NCBI GenBank assembly: GCA_020404105.1
Contig: JADBWH010000036.1
Span: 1-64,000 of the forward strand
Source: Pseudanabaena sp. M53BS1SP1A06MG
GTDB lineage: Bacteria; Cyanobacteriota; Cyanobacteriia; Pseudanabaenales; Pseudanabaenaceae
DNA length: 64,000 nt
Reading direction: 5' to 3'
Shown here piece after piece: positions 1 to 7,783 of this stretch. The notes beneath the pieces are model-generated. The model worked only from the letters and a program-made list of their open reading frames with translations. It had not been told where the DNA came from and did no database searches. Each line of letters begins with the position of its first letter. Position 1 is the stretch's first letter. A program made the position numbers and the translations under genes.

Positions 1-209
1 CCAGCATTAAATCTACGATTAAATTCAGCGTCAGACATCACCAATAACATGATGAATTCAATTAATGCTGCTAGCGATGGAATTCCCGTCCAACAAAATA
101 GAAGGTAAACAATTCCCCATCCAGTCTGACCAAGATAAAACTTATGTGCCCCAAGCGATCCTAAAAAGAAACACCAAAGAATTGCACCAGTTCTAGTTTT
201 CATAACCAT
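1..209 (-). CDS. TM2 domain-containing protein (3' end outside window)
   Basis: The minus strand reads from an ATG at 209 (MVMKTRTGAILWCF...) and runs off the left edge with no stop, so the gene is partial. The protein has a hydrophobic first helix, a loop with GAHKFYLGQTGWG, and a second helix beginning IVYLLFCWTGIPSL. That helix-loop-helix with the G.H.FYLG motif is the TM2 domain, a small membrane module whose biochemical role is not well defined. A second in-frame ATG at 203 is an alternative start. Family assignment rests on the motif; the C-terminus cannot be judged. Confidence 0.75.
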   Translation of the reverse strand, partial: MVMKTRTGAILWCFFLGSLGAHKFYLGQTGWGIVYLLFCWTGIPSLAALIEFIMLLVMSDAEFNRRFNA

Positions 210-284
210 TTCCCTTGTTGATTGTTTTAGTTGTGACAATGCTCAATAAAATCACAGTTTGCTAGGCTACATGATGTCAAATTA

Positions 285-512
285 TTATGCAGAATGCTTC
301 TCTTTGGGAATCTTTGTGAATTTCTTACTCAATAAATATACCAAGACCACCCCCAATTTGGCTTCAAGTAAGGTCATGTAAATTTGTAAATAGACATTGG
401 TTTCGGGATTAGCATTAAGAGCAAATGCAGCACCACCCACGATAGCATAGGGCAGAAGTTTCAGTTTTTTGGTGATCGGGTTTGATGTCAAAGTTCCTAT
501 CCCAGATATCAT
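285..512 (-). CDS. small hypothetical membrane protein
   Basis: A 75-residue frame with a good Shine-Dalgarno sequence (AGGAGA, 8 nt before the ATG at 510-512), which is the main reason to believe it is translated. The protein has two apolar stretches, about residues 19-33 (LLPYAIVGGAAFALN) and 42-62, joined by a short polar loop, and a lysine-rich C-terminus (KKFTKIPKEKHSA). This suggests a two-helix membrane protein with a cytoplasmic tail. I do not recognise the family. It is separated by 75 bp from the TM2 gene on the same strand, so the two may be co-transcribed. Confidence 0.5.
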   Translation of the reverse strand: MISGIGTLTSNPITKKLKLLPYAIVGGAAFALNANPETNVYLQIYMTLLEAKLGVVLVYLLSKKFTKIPKEKHSA

Positions 513-852
513 TATTATCTTCTCCTAAAAATATAAATAGCTAGGTGCAATTAAATACAAACCCCAAAGCCCATAGCGCACAATGCGCTTAAAGTATGGA
601 ATCAGAAACTATTTCATAATTATACCTAGCTACTAAATAAATTTCAATCTAGTGAAGTTAACTATAATGAATAAAACTAAATAAAAGTGTTCAGCTATAA
701 TTTAGGTTATTGCGCGTATTTATAATTATTAAGAGAAAACAGCAAAGATTTTTTTATTTTTATGCTTAATGAGAAAAAGCTATAAACGGATCAAAATTTA
801 TAACGTTTCCATCGACAACTGCTCGATGAATTGATCTAAGAATGTTGAAATA
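513..852. other. AT-rich intergenic region, nothing recognised
   Basis: About 340 bp of AT-rich DNA between two minus-strand genes. I see no convincing reading frame, strong hairpin or family repeat. It presumably holds the promoter of the small membrane protein gene, which reads leftward from 512. Confidence 0.4.
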
Positions 853-1410
853 TTAAAAGAATCTACGAGGAGATAACTCAATCATATTTTGTCCAATTGT
901 AATATCCAGATCACCGAAAAAATCATGGCCTAACAATCCCATACTTGCCTTCGTAGCGATCGGTACAGACATCATTTGGACTTTGAGAGAACCTAATGAA
1001 ATTGATTTTACTTTACCGATAGGAAAGCTCACTTTACTGCCATCAGCAATGTCAAACTGCCCTGAAGTATCGGGTACAACATTAAGTGTTTGTGCCATTT
1101 CCCCAGTAATTAAAGTTCTGCTTGCGCCAGTATCCAACATCATTTCATAGATACGATTACCATTAAAAGTTACTTCAACAATGGGAATACCACGCACACG
1201 TCTCTTGATGGGAATTCTGACTGTTTGATTTTGACCACCATTACATAAACTACTGAGATCAATACGCTGCCCTTTAGAATTGACCATAAAGCAATCTGAA
1301 GCTTGAGCATTTGTGTGATTAATAAGTTTAGTTTGATTGATACATAACTCACCAATCCCAATCAAAGAACTAACTATTAAAGTAATCGTTACTAAATTGA
1401 CTTTAAACAT
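853..1410 (-). CDS. retropepsin-like aspartic protease, membrane-anchored or secreted
   Basis: A 185-residue protein. Residues 5-20 are hydrophobic (signal peptide or anchor). The active-site motif MLDTGAS lies at about 91-97, with D93 as the predicted catalytic aspartate. The downstream GLLGHDFF at about 157-164 is the second conserved element of single-domain retropepsin-like proteases. The fold needs two subunits to form an active site, so it should act as a homodimer, probably outside the cytoplasm. The substrate is unknown. It stands alone, with 232 bp to the J-domain gene upstream. The motifs are seen directly; localisation is inferred. Confidence 0.8.
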   Translation of the reverse strand: MFKVNLVTITLIVSSLIGIGELCINQTKLINHTNAQASDCFMVNSKGQRIDLSSLCNGGQNQTVRIPIKRRVRGIPIVEVTFNGNRIYEMMLDTGASRTLITGEMAQTLNVVPDTSGQFDIADGSKVSFPIGKVKSISLGSLKVQMMSVPIATKASMGLLGHDFFGDLDITIGQNMIELSPRRFF

Positions 1411-1642
1411 GATCTACAGGGATTTGATGTTTTACAGAATATTTTATAGCTTTTTTCAACCTAATGAAGGTCAGGTATATTATCCTGATTTCGACATGGC
1501 ATCAAGCCTATGTAACTAGATCTTGTGAGAAGCGTTAAGCAATCCTAAATGGTGCGCTTCCACTAAACTATAGTAGTCCTAAATGAGATGCCAATGATTT
1601 CTACAACTAAATTTAGGATAGCTATAGTTTGGATTCGCATAG

Positions 1643-2278
1643 TTAGAATTTTTTTGAGTTAGGTTTACTTATTGGATTTGGGTAGGCTTGCGGAATAGGA
1701 TAAGCTGGTGAAAAATATGCTTTTTTGTGCTTTACCATTGGTGACAGTACAGGTGGCATATTCGGAGCACCATGTGTGTAACCCTCTTTGTAGAGAATAT
1801 AAACCAGATTGAGTTCACTAATTTGCGCCGTATATTTTAGGATTGTATTGAGAGATTCATATTGCTTTTTGGCGATCGCGGAAACAGAACTTTCGTATAG
1901 ATCATCATTAGGTGCAAGGAGTAATTCACAAGCAACTGTCGAATAAATCGGAACATTGCGTGATTTTTGGATAAGTCGCTTCGCCAGTAATTTAAAGATT
2001 CCTTGATAGGCATGGCGTTCCTGCTCTTGCATTAAAGTGTCATAGGCTGGATTGACTAATTTAGCAAGATACTGAGTAGCAACTGCCTTGTCTTCTAGCG
2101 AAAAGCCGTAAACATCAGGATGCAATAGGCGAACAATTCTCAGATAGACACGACGAATATAGATAGGATTGGTGGTAATCGTTAAGCCCAAGGCTGCATA
2201 ATAGTCATTGTTAAACTGACTAATACCTCGATCAATTTGGACAAACTGAAGTTTTAGCTCCTTTGGCAATTGATTCAT
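1643..2278 (-). CDS. J-domain (DnaJ-like) protein
   Basis: The N-terminal third resembles a J domain: YYAALGL at about 26-32, a basic helix II (IRRVYLRIVRLL) and the diagnostic HPD tripeptide at H53-P54-D55 (LLHPDVYG). HPD stimulates ATP hydrolysis by an Hsp70 partner, so a co-chaperone role is likely. There are no G/F, zinc-finger or CTD segments of canonical DnaJ. The remaining 140 residues are helical and then proline/tyrosine-rich (PAYPIPQAYPNPISKP), and I do not recognise them. It lies downstream of the blaI/M56 pair on the same strand with a 111-bp gap; a functional link is not demonstrated. Confidence 0.75.
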   Translation of the reverse strand: MNQLPKELKLQFVQIDRGISQFNNDYYAALGLTITTNPIYIRRVYLRIVRLLHPDVYGFSLEDKAVATQYLAKLVNPAYDTLMQEQERHAYQGIFKLLAKRLIQKSRNVPIYSTVACELLLAPNDDLYESSVSAIAKKQYESLNTILKYTAQISELNLVYILYKEGYTHGAPNMPPVLSPMVKHKKAYFSPAYPIPQAYPNPISKPNSKKF

Positions 2279-2389
2279 AGTTATAAGAATTGAGAATAGC
2301 TAAATTGCCATTTTTCTCAGATAGACTAAACATTTTAACGCTAAACAAAAAATAAAGACAGCGCATTGTGTCATTTATATTTTTTATAT

Positions 2390-3265
2390 TCATGAATGCA
2401 ATGGTAGTACTGCAAGCGGTAAGAGGGAAAATCCTAGCCAAAATAGTGATCGCCAAGAGAATTTTGGTAAAGGCTCAGGCTCAGTTAATAAAAAGTTAAT
2501 CCGTTCTTCTAAGCGATCACTTGTATTTGTTGAACCAAAAGCAGCAGTAAAGGTTTCAGACGGCAGCATATTATGACTGACCATTTCTAATAGTGATTCC
2601 GCGAGTAATAAGCCATCTAAATACTGAGCTGCCCAACGATCAGCACGTAGTTCACGTAATAGCAGCAACTCCTCCCATAGTACTTGGGTATTGGGCAACC
2701 AAGGCATGATTTGACGCAGACAGCCTAGCCAGAAAAACCAGAATGTGTCGTGGTAATGGGCATGAGCGCGTTCATGGAGTAAGACTGCTTCTAGGTGTTC
2801 GGAATCAAGGGTATCGAGTAAACCTTGGCTCACAAAAAGATGCGATCGCCAAAAGCCAATTTGTGCGGCGAAGAGCATTGGAATATTTAGCAATTGCATA
2901 TCATCGTTGCTAGCTGTCGCATCTCTGTGGATGACTAACTTTTTCAACTTTTGTAAGGATTGCCAACCTGTCAAGGCAAGTTGCCCAGCACGGAAGATGC
3001 TATAGACCAAAAATATTAGGGCGATCGCATAGCTAACATAGCCAGCTTGCAAACCGATCATTTGACCTTCAGATCCCATACATAGCACGGCAATCGCGGT
3101 CGTGATGACCAGCAGGGGAGGCAGGACAAAGCAAAATAAGGCTCTATGCCAACGGATTTGCCAAGTTACTGAAACATTATGGCTACTCTGCCAATCGTAA
3201 CGCAACCCCCACGCTAAGCCGAGAGAACCCAAAAGCATCACTGAATGCATCGAGAAAAATAGCAT
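2390..3265 (-). CDS. M56 family (BlaR1-like) membrane zinc metallopeptidase
   Basis: A 291-residue membrane protein. Hydrophobic segments lie at about 5-20, 43-64, 73-92 and 272-288. The zinc-binding HExxH motif appears as H164-E-R-A-H168 (LLHERAHAHYHD). This is the layout of M56/BlaR1-type peptidases, which sense a signal and cleave a partner BlaI-type repressor. It lacks the extracellular penicillin-binding sensor domain of true BlaR1, so the signal need not be a beta-lactam. The gene begins 2 nt after the stop of the upstream BlaI-type regulator, which argues for translational coupling and a shared pathway. Confidence 0.85.
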   Translation of the reverse strand: MLFFSMHSVMLLGSLGLAWGLRYDWQSSHNVSVTWQIRWHRALFCFVLPPLLVITTAIAVLCMGSEGQMIGLQAGYVSYAIALIFLVYSIFRAGQLALTGWQSLQKLKKLVIHRDATASNDDMQLLNIPMLFAAQIGFWRSHLFVSQGLLDTLDSEHLEAVLLHERAHAHYHDTFWFFWLGCLRQIMPWLPNTQVLWEELLLLRELRADRWAAQYLDGLLLAESLLEMVSHNMLPSETFTAAFGSTNTSDRLEERINFLLTEPEPLPKFSWRSLFWLGFSLLPLAVLPLHS

Positions 3266-3267
3266 GA

Positions 3268-3696
3268 TTAACCTTCCAGTGACTGTTCTCTAGATTGGCG
3301 AATCGTTTTAAGGCGGGTAGCGATCGCTTCGAGCTTGTCCATACTGGCGCGATCAAGGTCATTGGCAAAGGCTGCCACAATGTCTGCATCACCCACTTCT
3401 AAGAAACGATTGAGTTGGTGATAGGCAGTTAAGGCTTGCGCCTCCTCGCGCGAAATTAGGGTATGCCAATAGAAAGTGCGTCCCTCTTTGTCACAAGCAA
3501 TCCAACCCTTTTGTTCGAGGCGACGCAACACGGTCATCACTGAGCCATAGGCTAACTCGCGATCAGGATCAGCAAGAATGCGATCATGGATATCAGTTGC
3601 ACTAATCCTTGTGCTATCCCAAATAATATTGAGAAGCTCAGACTCTAATGGACCAAGCGATAGTTGTTTCGGTCGATATTTTGGTAATGGAGTCAT
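3268..3696 (-). CDS. BlaI/MecI/CopY-family transcriptional regulator
   Basis: A 142-residue protein with an N-terminal winged helix: LGPLESELLNIIWD, then ISATDIHDRI, then YGSVMTVLRRLEQKGWI followed by the wing around DKEGRTFYWH. The helical C-terminus mediates dimerisation in this family. Such repressors bind dyad operators and are inactivated by proteolysis through the M56 protease encoded immediately downstream (2-nt gap). The pair is therefore a candidate proteolytic signal-response switch. I see no clear dyad operator in the 86 bp upstream, so autoregulation is only inferred from the family. Confidence 0.88.
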   Translation of the reverse strand: MTPLPKYRPKQLSLGPLESELLNIIWDSTRISATDIHDRILADPDRELAYGSVMTVLRRLEQKGWIACDKEGRTFYWHTLISREEAQALTAYHQLNRFLEVGDADIVAAFANDLDRASMDKLEAIATRLKTIRQSREQSLEG

Positions 3697-3782
3697 AGCT
3701 ACTCAAATTACATTTGCTTCTTACTATAGCGCCTTCAACCCTTTATTAAACGAAAGACTTTACTCAGTAAATCCTTTTGTTC

Positions 3783-4097
3783 TTAAAGGGATGCAACACA
3801 TTGAATCGATATAATTTCCATAGCATCGGAAATATAACAAGCACCACCAAATTTATTGATGATTGGTCTTAGTTGTTCGATCAGATGCTTAGTCTTATCC
3901 GCCAAGAAGAAAGCAATCACATAGTCGTTTTCCAACATGCTCATATCTAAATCGCCCGAATTAGTGCCACTTACGCCTTTGCCAATCACATTACGGATGA
4001 CAGTATAGTTTAAAACCCCAACAGTTTCTAAAACCTTGGTGATTTTATGGGATTCAACAGAATCAGATACAATTTCGATCCGTTTCACCGCGTGCAT
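3783..4097 (-). CDS. sbtB: PII-like carbon-sensing protein SbtB
   Basis: A 104-residue PII-superfamily protein (beta-alpha-beta, MHAVKRIEIVSDSVESHKIT ... KFGGACYISDAMEI). SbtB proteins bind adenyl nucleotides including cAMP and regulate the partner bicarbonate transporter SbtA at the plasma membrane. The partner gene is upstream on the same strand. The C-terminus ends SIQCVASL and lacks the CGPEGC redox-active R-loop present in some SbtB proteins. The gene is separated from sbtA by about 500 bp carrying two MITE-like repeats, so co-transcription may be weakened. Assignment rests on fold-like features plus the sbtA neighbour. Confidence 0.8.
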   Translation of the reverse strand: MHAVKRIEIVSDSVESHKITKVLETVGVLNYTVIRNVIGKGVSGTNSGDLDMSMLENDYVIAFFLADKTKHLIEQLRPIINKFGGACYISDAMEIISIQCVASL

Positions 4098-4158
4098 AGT
4101 TTTATCTCAACTAAAAATAATAAATTCTAGAATGGCTAACGCTTAGCGCTATCTATTC

Positions 4159-4262
4159 TAAGTAGCTAGACATAAGTAAACTAAAAACCGAGAAGTTTGT
4201 TCCGCCCGCTACGCGGGCGGAACAAACTCTCGTTTTGGGTTTTAATTAAGTTGAGCTACTTA
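4159..4262. repeat. MITE-like palindromic repeat, family 1, copy A (104 bp)
   Basis: It has perfect 9-bp terminal inverted repeats, TAAGTAGCT and AGCTACTTA. A central GC-rich hairpin (GTTTGTTCCGCCCGC / GCGGGCGGAACAAAC) encloses the loop TAC. A second copy of exactly the same length lies at 52065-52168. It sits between sbtA and sbtB and has no coding capacity, consistent with a non-autonomous element or a structured-RNA repeat. Confidence 0.8.
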
Positions 4263-4363
4263 AATATGCAGATCTACTTAAATTATGGGTGCTTTTATTT
4301 GTAAGGTGGATGATTTTGCATTTTATTTAACTTAAGTTCTGACTAGTTAACATTTGGTAAAAA

Positions 4364-4388
4364 AACAGCCTTGCATAGCAAGACTGTT
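4364..4388. terminator. imperfect hairpin between sbtA and sbtB
   Basis: AACAGCCTTGC and GCAAGACTGTT pair with one mismatch around the loop ATA. On the minus strand the hairpin is followed by a short T run, so it could terminate or attenuate sbtA transcripts before sbtB. The stem is modest and this is an inference from structure alone. Confidence 0.4.
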
Positions 4389-4476
4389 GGGATTGCTTTG
4401 TACTAATTGAAACCCTATTGATTTCCTGAAAAACTTATGTTGCAAGCTTTTCAGGAAGTCACCTTACTGGCAAATG

Positions 4477-4567
4477 TAGCGTTTTCTTGTCTGGTGAAGT
4501 AAGGTTTTGTTTCCTCGCTTTTAAAAGAGGAAGCAAATCTCCGTACCTCGCTTGCTTGAAAACGCTA
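4477..4567. repeat. MITE-like repeat, family 3, copy A (91 bp)
   Basis: The ends TAGCGTTTTC and GAAAACGCTA are 10-bp perfect inverted repeats. The inner part forms an imperfect hairpin around TTTCCTCGC ... AGAGGAAGC. Copy B at 53588-53677 shares the ends, the GTGAAGTA segment and GTACCTCGCTTGCTTGAAAA. It lies just downstream of sbtA. Confidence 0.7.
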
Positions 4568-4599
4568 TATCAATAGAAAGTTAGAATATTATTTTGAGT

Positions 4600-5586
4600 C
4601 TATACCCAAAATAAATTGATTACATATAAATATAAAGGAATTCCGACAATAATGTTAAAGGGGAAGGTGACGGCTAGGGCCGTCGAGACATATAGGCTAG
4701 GATTTGCTTCTGGCACAGTCAGACGCATCGCAGCAGGTACAGCGATATAAGATGCACTAGCACATAGCACTGCAAATAAAAGGGCATCTCCCTGCGACAT
4801 TGAAATTAATTTGGCGATCGCAATCCCCACACCTGAATTTAAGATTGGCATCAAAATCGCAAAGGCAATCAGGAATACACCTGTTTTTTGTAATTCTCTA
4901 ATACGTTTTGCGGCGACTAGCCCCATGTCCATCAAGAAGAAAGTCAACACGCCATAAAACATATCTTGGGTAAAGGGAGATAGGACGTGCCAGCCTCTCT
5001 CGCCTGTGAGACAGCCAATAAGTAAGCTACCGACCAGCAAAAATACGGAGCTATTCAGAAAAGCTTCGCGGAGTACTTCCCCCCATGCAAATTCGCGTTC
5101 TTCACCTTTTTCGGCTTTTTCTGCGGTAGTAAATAGACTGACAAGGATTAATCCGACAATAATTGCGGGGGACTCCATCAGCGCCAAAGCAGCAACCATA
5201 TAGCCATCAAAAGGAATATCTAACTGTCCCAAAAATGAGCTAGCGGTAATAAAGGTAACAGCACTAATCGAGCCATAGGTTGCAGCGATCGCTGCGGCGT
5301 TGTAAGAGTCAAGTTTGACCTTGAGAACGAAAAATGAATAGACAGGGACAAGGCAAGCCATAAGGATGGCTGCAACCATCGTCATGACTACTTCTTGATT
5401 AATTCCACTTTTGACTAGCTCGACACCACCCTTAAAACCGATCGCGAGAAGTAAATATAGTGAGAATAATTTCGGAATTGGCGGCGGTATTTCTAAATCC
5501 GACTTAATCAATACTGCTATCATGCCTAAGAAAAAGAACAAGATCGGCGGATTGAGAACATTAGAAACAATTAGGTCTAAATCCAT
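4600..5586 (-). CDS. sbtA: sodium-dependent bicarbonate transporter SbtA
   Basis: A 328-residue, very hydrophobic protein with about ten membrane segments and the SbtA-type start MDLDLIVSNVLNPPILFFFL. It contains GFKGGVELVKSG and a cytoplasmic charged loop after residue 150 (TTAEKAEKGEEREFAWGEV). SbtA is a high-affinity, low-flux Na+/HCO3- symporter of the cyanobacterial CO2-concentrating mechanism, in the plasma membrane. The partner regulator gene sbtB follows on the same strand after about 500 bp. The protein is shorter than the roughly 370-residue Synechocystis homologue, mainly through a shorter central loop. Family expression is induced by low inorganic carbon; no operator was identified here. 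Confidence 0.9.
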   Translation of the reverse strand: MDLDLIVSNVLNPPILFFFLGMIAVLIKSDLEIPPPIPKLFSLYLLLAIGFKGGVELVKSGINQEVVMTMVAAILMACLVPVYSFFVLKVKLDSYNAAAIAATYGSISAVTFITASSFLGQLDIPFDGYMVAALALMESPAIIVGLILVSLFTTAEKAEKGEEREFAWGEVLREAFLNSSVFLLVGSLLIGCLTGERGWHVLSPFTQDMFYGVLTFFLMDMGLVAAKRIRELQKTGVFLIAFAILMPILNSGVGIAIAKLISMSQGDALLFAVLCASASYIAVPAAMRLTVPEANPSLYVSTALAVTFPFNIIVGIPLYLYVINLFWV

Positions 5587-5768
5587 GTGGACAGATCCAT
5601 ATTATTAAGTAAAAGATTTTCTAAGAGAGTAATTTAACAATGATGTCAGTCTACTGAATTGTATCGTTATCACCTATGGAGTCTTGTTATATATTTAGCT
5701 TCATTAAGCTAGCAGTCTGAAATCATTGGTTGATGTGTGGAAGCGCACCTCGAAGGGTTGCGTTCGTT

Positions 5769-5855
5769 AAGTAGTACAGAAAATTTTTTGAAAGTGTAGC
5801 AAAGCGGACGCTTTCAAAAAATTTTCTGGGTTTTAAGTCAGCACAAAGCGCTGTA
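5769..5855 (-). repeat. hairpin-swap repeat, family 4, copy a (minus orientation)
   Basis: Read on the minus strand it starts TACAGCGCTTTGTGCTGACT. It continues TTAAAACCCAGAAAA, then forms a long hairpin with arms AAAATTTTTTGAAAG and CTTTCAAAAAATTTT, and ends TTCTGTACT. The flanks match the copies at 23873, 54391 and 61587, whereas the central stem is largely different in each. It occupies most of the gene-free stretch 5587-5908 between sbtA and the Uma2 gene. Confidence 0.55.
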
Positions 5856-5908
5856 TTAGCTACTTTTGCTAGCATATAGCAAAGTTTTGTCTTTGGGAGA
5901 TTATTAAG

Positions 5909-6595
5909 ATGACAGTGATCGCTACTCCCCCTCTCAAAAATCAAGAGCCAATATCCCAGTCACTCCTTACCGATCAATGGATTAGTGCAACATGGGAAGA
6001 GTTTGTGCAGATTCTCGAAAATCCTCTATATGCAGACTCGCGATGCTATTACGACAAAAATCAATTTAGGCAAATGAGGATTGAGACTATGCCTGTTGGC
6101 TCAGAACACGCAGACGATAATACTTTAATCATCTTTGCTATTAGTTTATATTGCACATTATCTGCCATCCCAGCGAGAGGCTTGACCAATTGCAGCTTTA
6201 CAAAAACGGGAGTTCAAGGCTGTCAACCTGACATCGCTTACTACATCGGTGAATCCGCAAGTTTAGCGCCACGTAGTAGCTCTGTAGTAAATCTCGATGA
6301 ATTTGCCGTGCCTAATTTGGTGATCGAAATATCTAGTTCTACGCTAGGCGACGACTTAGGCAAGAAACGATTACTTTATGAACAATTGGGGACTAGTGAA
6401 TATTGGGTCGTTGATGTCCAAGAAGTAAGAATCATCGCCTTTGAAATGATCGATGGAGGCAGTCGTCAGATTACAGAATCGAAGTTACTAGGTAGTTTAG
6501 CGATCGCTGATCTCGAATTTGCCCTGCAACTCAGCCGCGAAAAATCTCAATCTGAAGTTGGGGCATGGCTTTTACAAAAATATAGCGATCGCTAG
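5909..6595 (+). CDS. Uma2 family endonuclease (DUF820)
   Basis: A 228-residue PD-(D/E)XK-fold protein of the Uma2 family, which is greatly expanded in cyanobacteria. Diagnostic segments are PDIAYYIG at about 111, VPNLVIEISSSTL at about 133-145, and KKRLLYEQLGTSEYWVVD at about 150-167. In the family the D, E-x-S/K pattern forms the nuclease active site; the biological role is unresolved. The start MTVIATPPLK follows a short leader. The 3' end of this gene is the origin of a 76-bp tandem duplication that continues downstream. Confidence 0.88.
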   Translation: MTVIATPPLKNQEPISQSLLTDQWISATWEEFVQILENPLYADSRCYYDKNQFRQMRIETMPVGSEHADDNTLIIFAISLYCTLSAIPARGLTNCSFTKTGVQGCQPDIAYYIGESASLAPRSSSVVNLDEFAVPNLVIEISSSTLGDDLGKKRLLYEQLGTSEYWVVDVQEVRIIAFEMIDGGSRQITESKLLGSLAIADLEFALQLSREKSQSEVGAWLLQKYSDR

Positions 6596-6749
6596 TTTAT
6601 ATATTTACCGCGCGAAGCTTAGTAGATATATGATTAGGGCATATCTTTTATAGAAATATAGCGATTACTAGTTTATATATTTACCGCGCGAAGCTTAGTA
6701 GATATATGATTGGGGCATGGCTTTTATAGAAATATAGCGATCTCTAGTT
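6561..6749. repeat. 76-bp tandem repeat, about 2.5 copies, seeded from the Uma2 gene 3' end
   Basis: Copies begin GGGCAT at 6561, 6637 and 6713, exactly 76 bp apart. The unit runs through TTTTATAGAAATATAGCGAT, CTAGTTTATATATTTACCGC and GCGAAGCTTAGTAGATATAT. The first unit includes the last 11 codons and stop of the Uma2 gene; the second and third lie beyond it. The third copy breaks off after CTAGTT. Confidence 0.9.
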
Positions 6750-6980
6750 AGCGATTTTCAAGCAGATAGGACAATTTCTTGCCGCAGAGGAGAAATTTGC
6801 ATCATTAGACTAGCGATCGCTATATATCTAAAAATTCACATAAGGATTTTAAATCAGGCGTTATACTATGGTTAGATATAGGCTGCATACTATTTTCTGA
6901 TTTAGTTGCTAGGCTGTCTTGTGCGTGAATTCCATAGTGAATTCTCCAAACACTTAAAGTTAGAAATTACAGTTGGAAAA

Positions 6981-7601
6981 ATGAGCGAACCAACTCCCTA
7001 CGAAAAACTAGGAGTCCATGACGAAGCCTCCTTTGAAGAAGTGCGTGATGCACGCGATCGCCTATTGCGCGAATATGAGGGGGATGAGTCTCAACAAGAA
7101 ATAATCGAGGTTGCCTACGATGCCATCCTTATGGATCGTTTACGCGCCCGAAAGGAAGGTAAGATAGCTGTCCCTGATCGAATTCGCTATCCTGAACGCC
7201 TATCAACAGCGATTCCTGCGGCTTTGCAAAACAATCCCCAACGTCGCGCTCCCTCTTGGTTATCAAGACTATTAGACAATCCTAGCCAAAAAGACATTTA
7301 CATTTCTCTGGGGATTTTTACTGGACTTGGCGCAATCAGCTTTTTTGTACCAAACGCCACCACCACTTGGCTTTCGTTTGGTTTGATTGTTAGTGTCTAT
7401 TTACTCACACGCAAAGAAAATCGTTTTGGACGCGCTCTGTTGATTTCCTTGTCGGGGATCACTGTGGGGGTAATGCTTGCAGCTTTGACTAACCAAGTTT
7501 TGGTATTGTCCCGTTTGGTAAGTGATGGATTTTTCCCCAGCCCCATCCAAATGGTAATTATTTTGTTAGTCATGTGGCTACATGCTTGTTTCTTGCGTTA
7601 G
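6981..7601 (+). CDS. CPP1-like family protein (J-like domain plus membrane helices)
   Basis: The start is placed at MSEPTPYEKLGVHDEASFEE because homologues begin there. An upstream in-frame GTG/ATG-type extension to 6906 would add 25 residues without family resemblance. Residues 1-75 form a degenerate J-like domain without HPD (EEVRDARDRLLREYEG ... AYDAILMDRLRARKEGKI). At least three hydrophobic helices follow from about residue 100 to the end. The family includes plant CPP1, a thylakoid chaperone-like protein for protochlorophyllide oxidoreductase. A role in thylakoid protein protection is therefore plausible but not proven here. A strong terminator follows at 7652-7703. Confidence 0.85.
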   Translation: MSEPTPYEKLGVHDEASFEEVRDARDRLLREYEGDESQQEIIEVAYDAILMDRLRARKEGKIAVPDRIRYPERLSTAIPAALQNNPQRRAPSWLSRLLDNPSQKDIYISLGIFTGLGAISFFVPNATTTWLSFGLIVSVYLLTRKENRFGRALLISLSGITVGVMLAALTNQVLVLSRLVSDGFFPSPIQMVIILLVMWLHACFLR

Positions 7602-7651
7602 TTTAGCGATTAGCTTTTGGCTATAGAGAATCGCTGTGTCTATGAATGACT

Positions 7652-7703
7652 AAAAAGGTATTGTGAGCATATTGCAAGACAAGCATCTCACAATACCTTT
7701 TTT
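7652..7703 (+). terminator. rho-independent terminator after the CPP1-like gene
   Basis: AAAAAGGTATTGTGAG and CTCACAATACCTTTTT form a perfect stem of at least 16 bp around a loop of about 20 nt, ending in a T run. It lies 51 bp after the stop codon. Confidence 0.85.
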
Positions 7704-7783
7704 AAGATATGGCAATCCAAAAGCTAAAAGCTAATCGCCAAAAGCTAAAAGCTAAAAGCCACTTTCCTACGAGATATACCGAT

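Noticed and set aside
7709-7783. N-terminal extension of nadE
   Set aside because: It translates an AAAGCTAAAAGC low-complexity repeat; homologues begin at MTLKFGIAQLNP.
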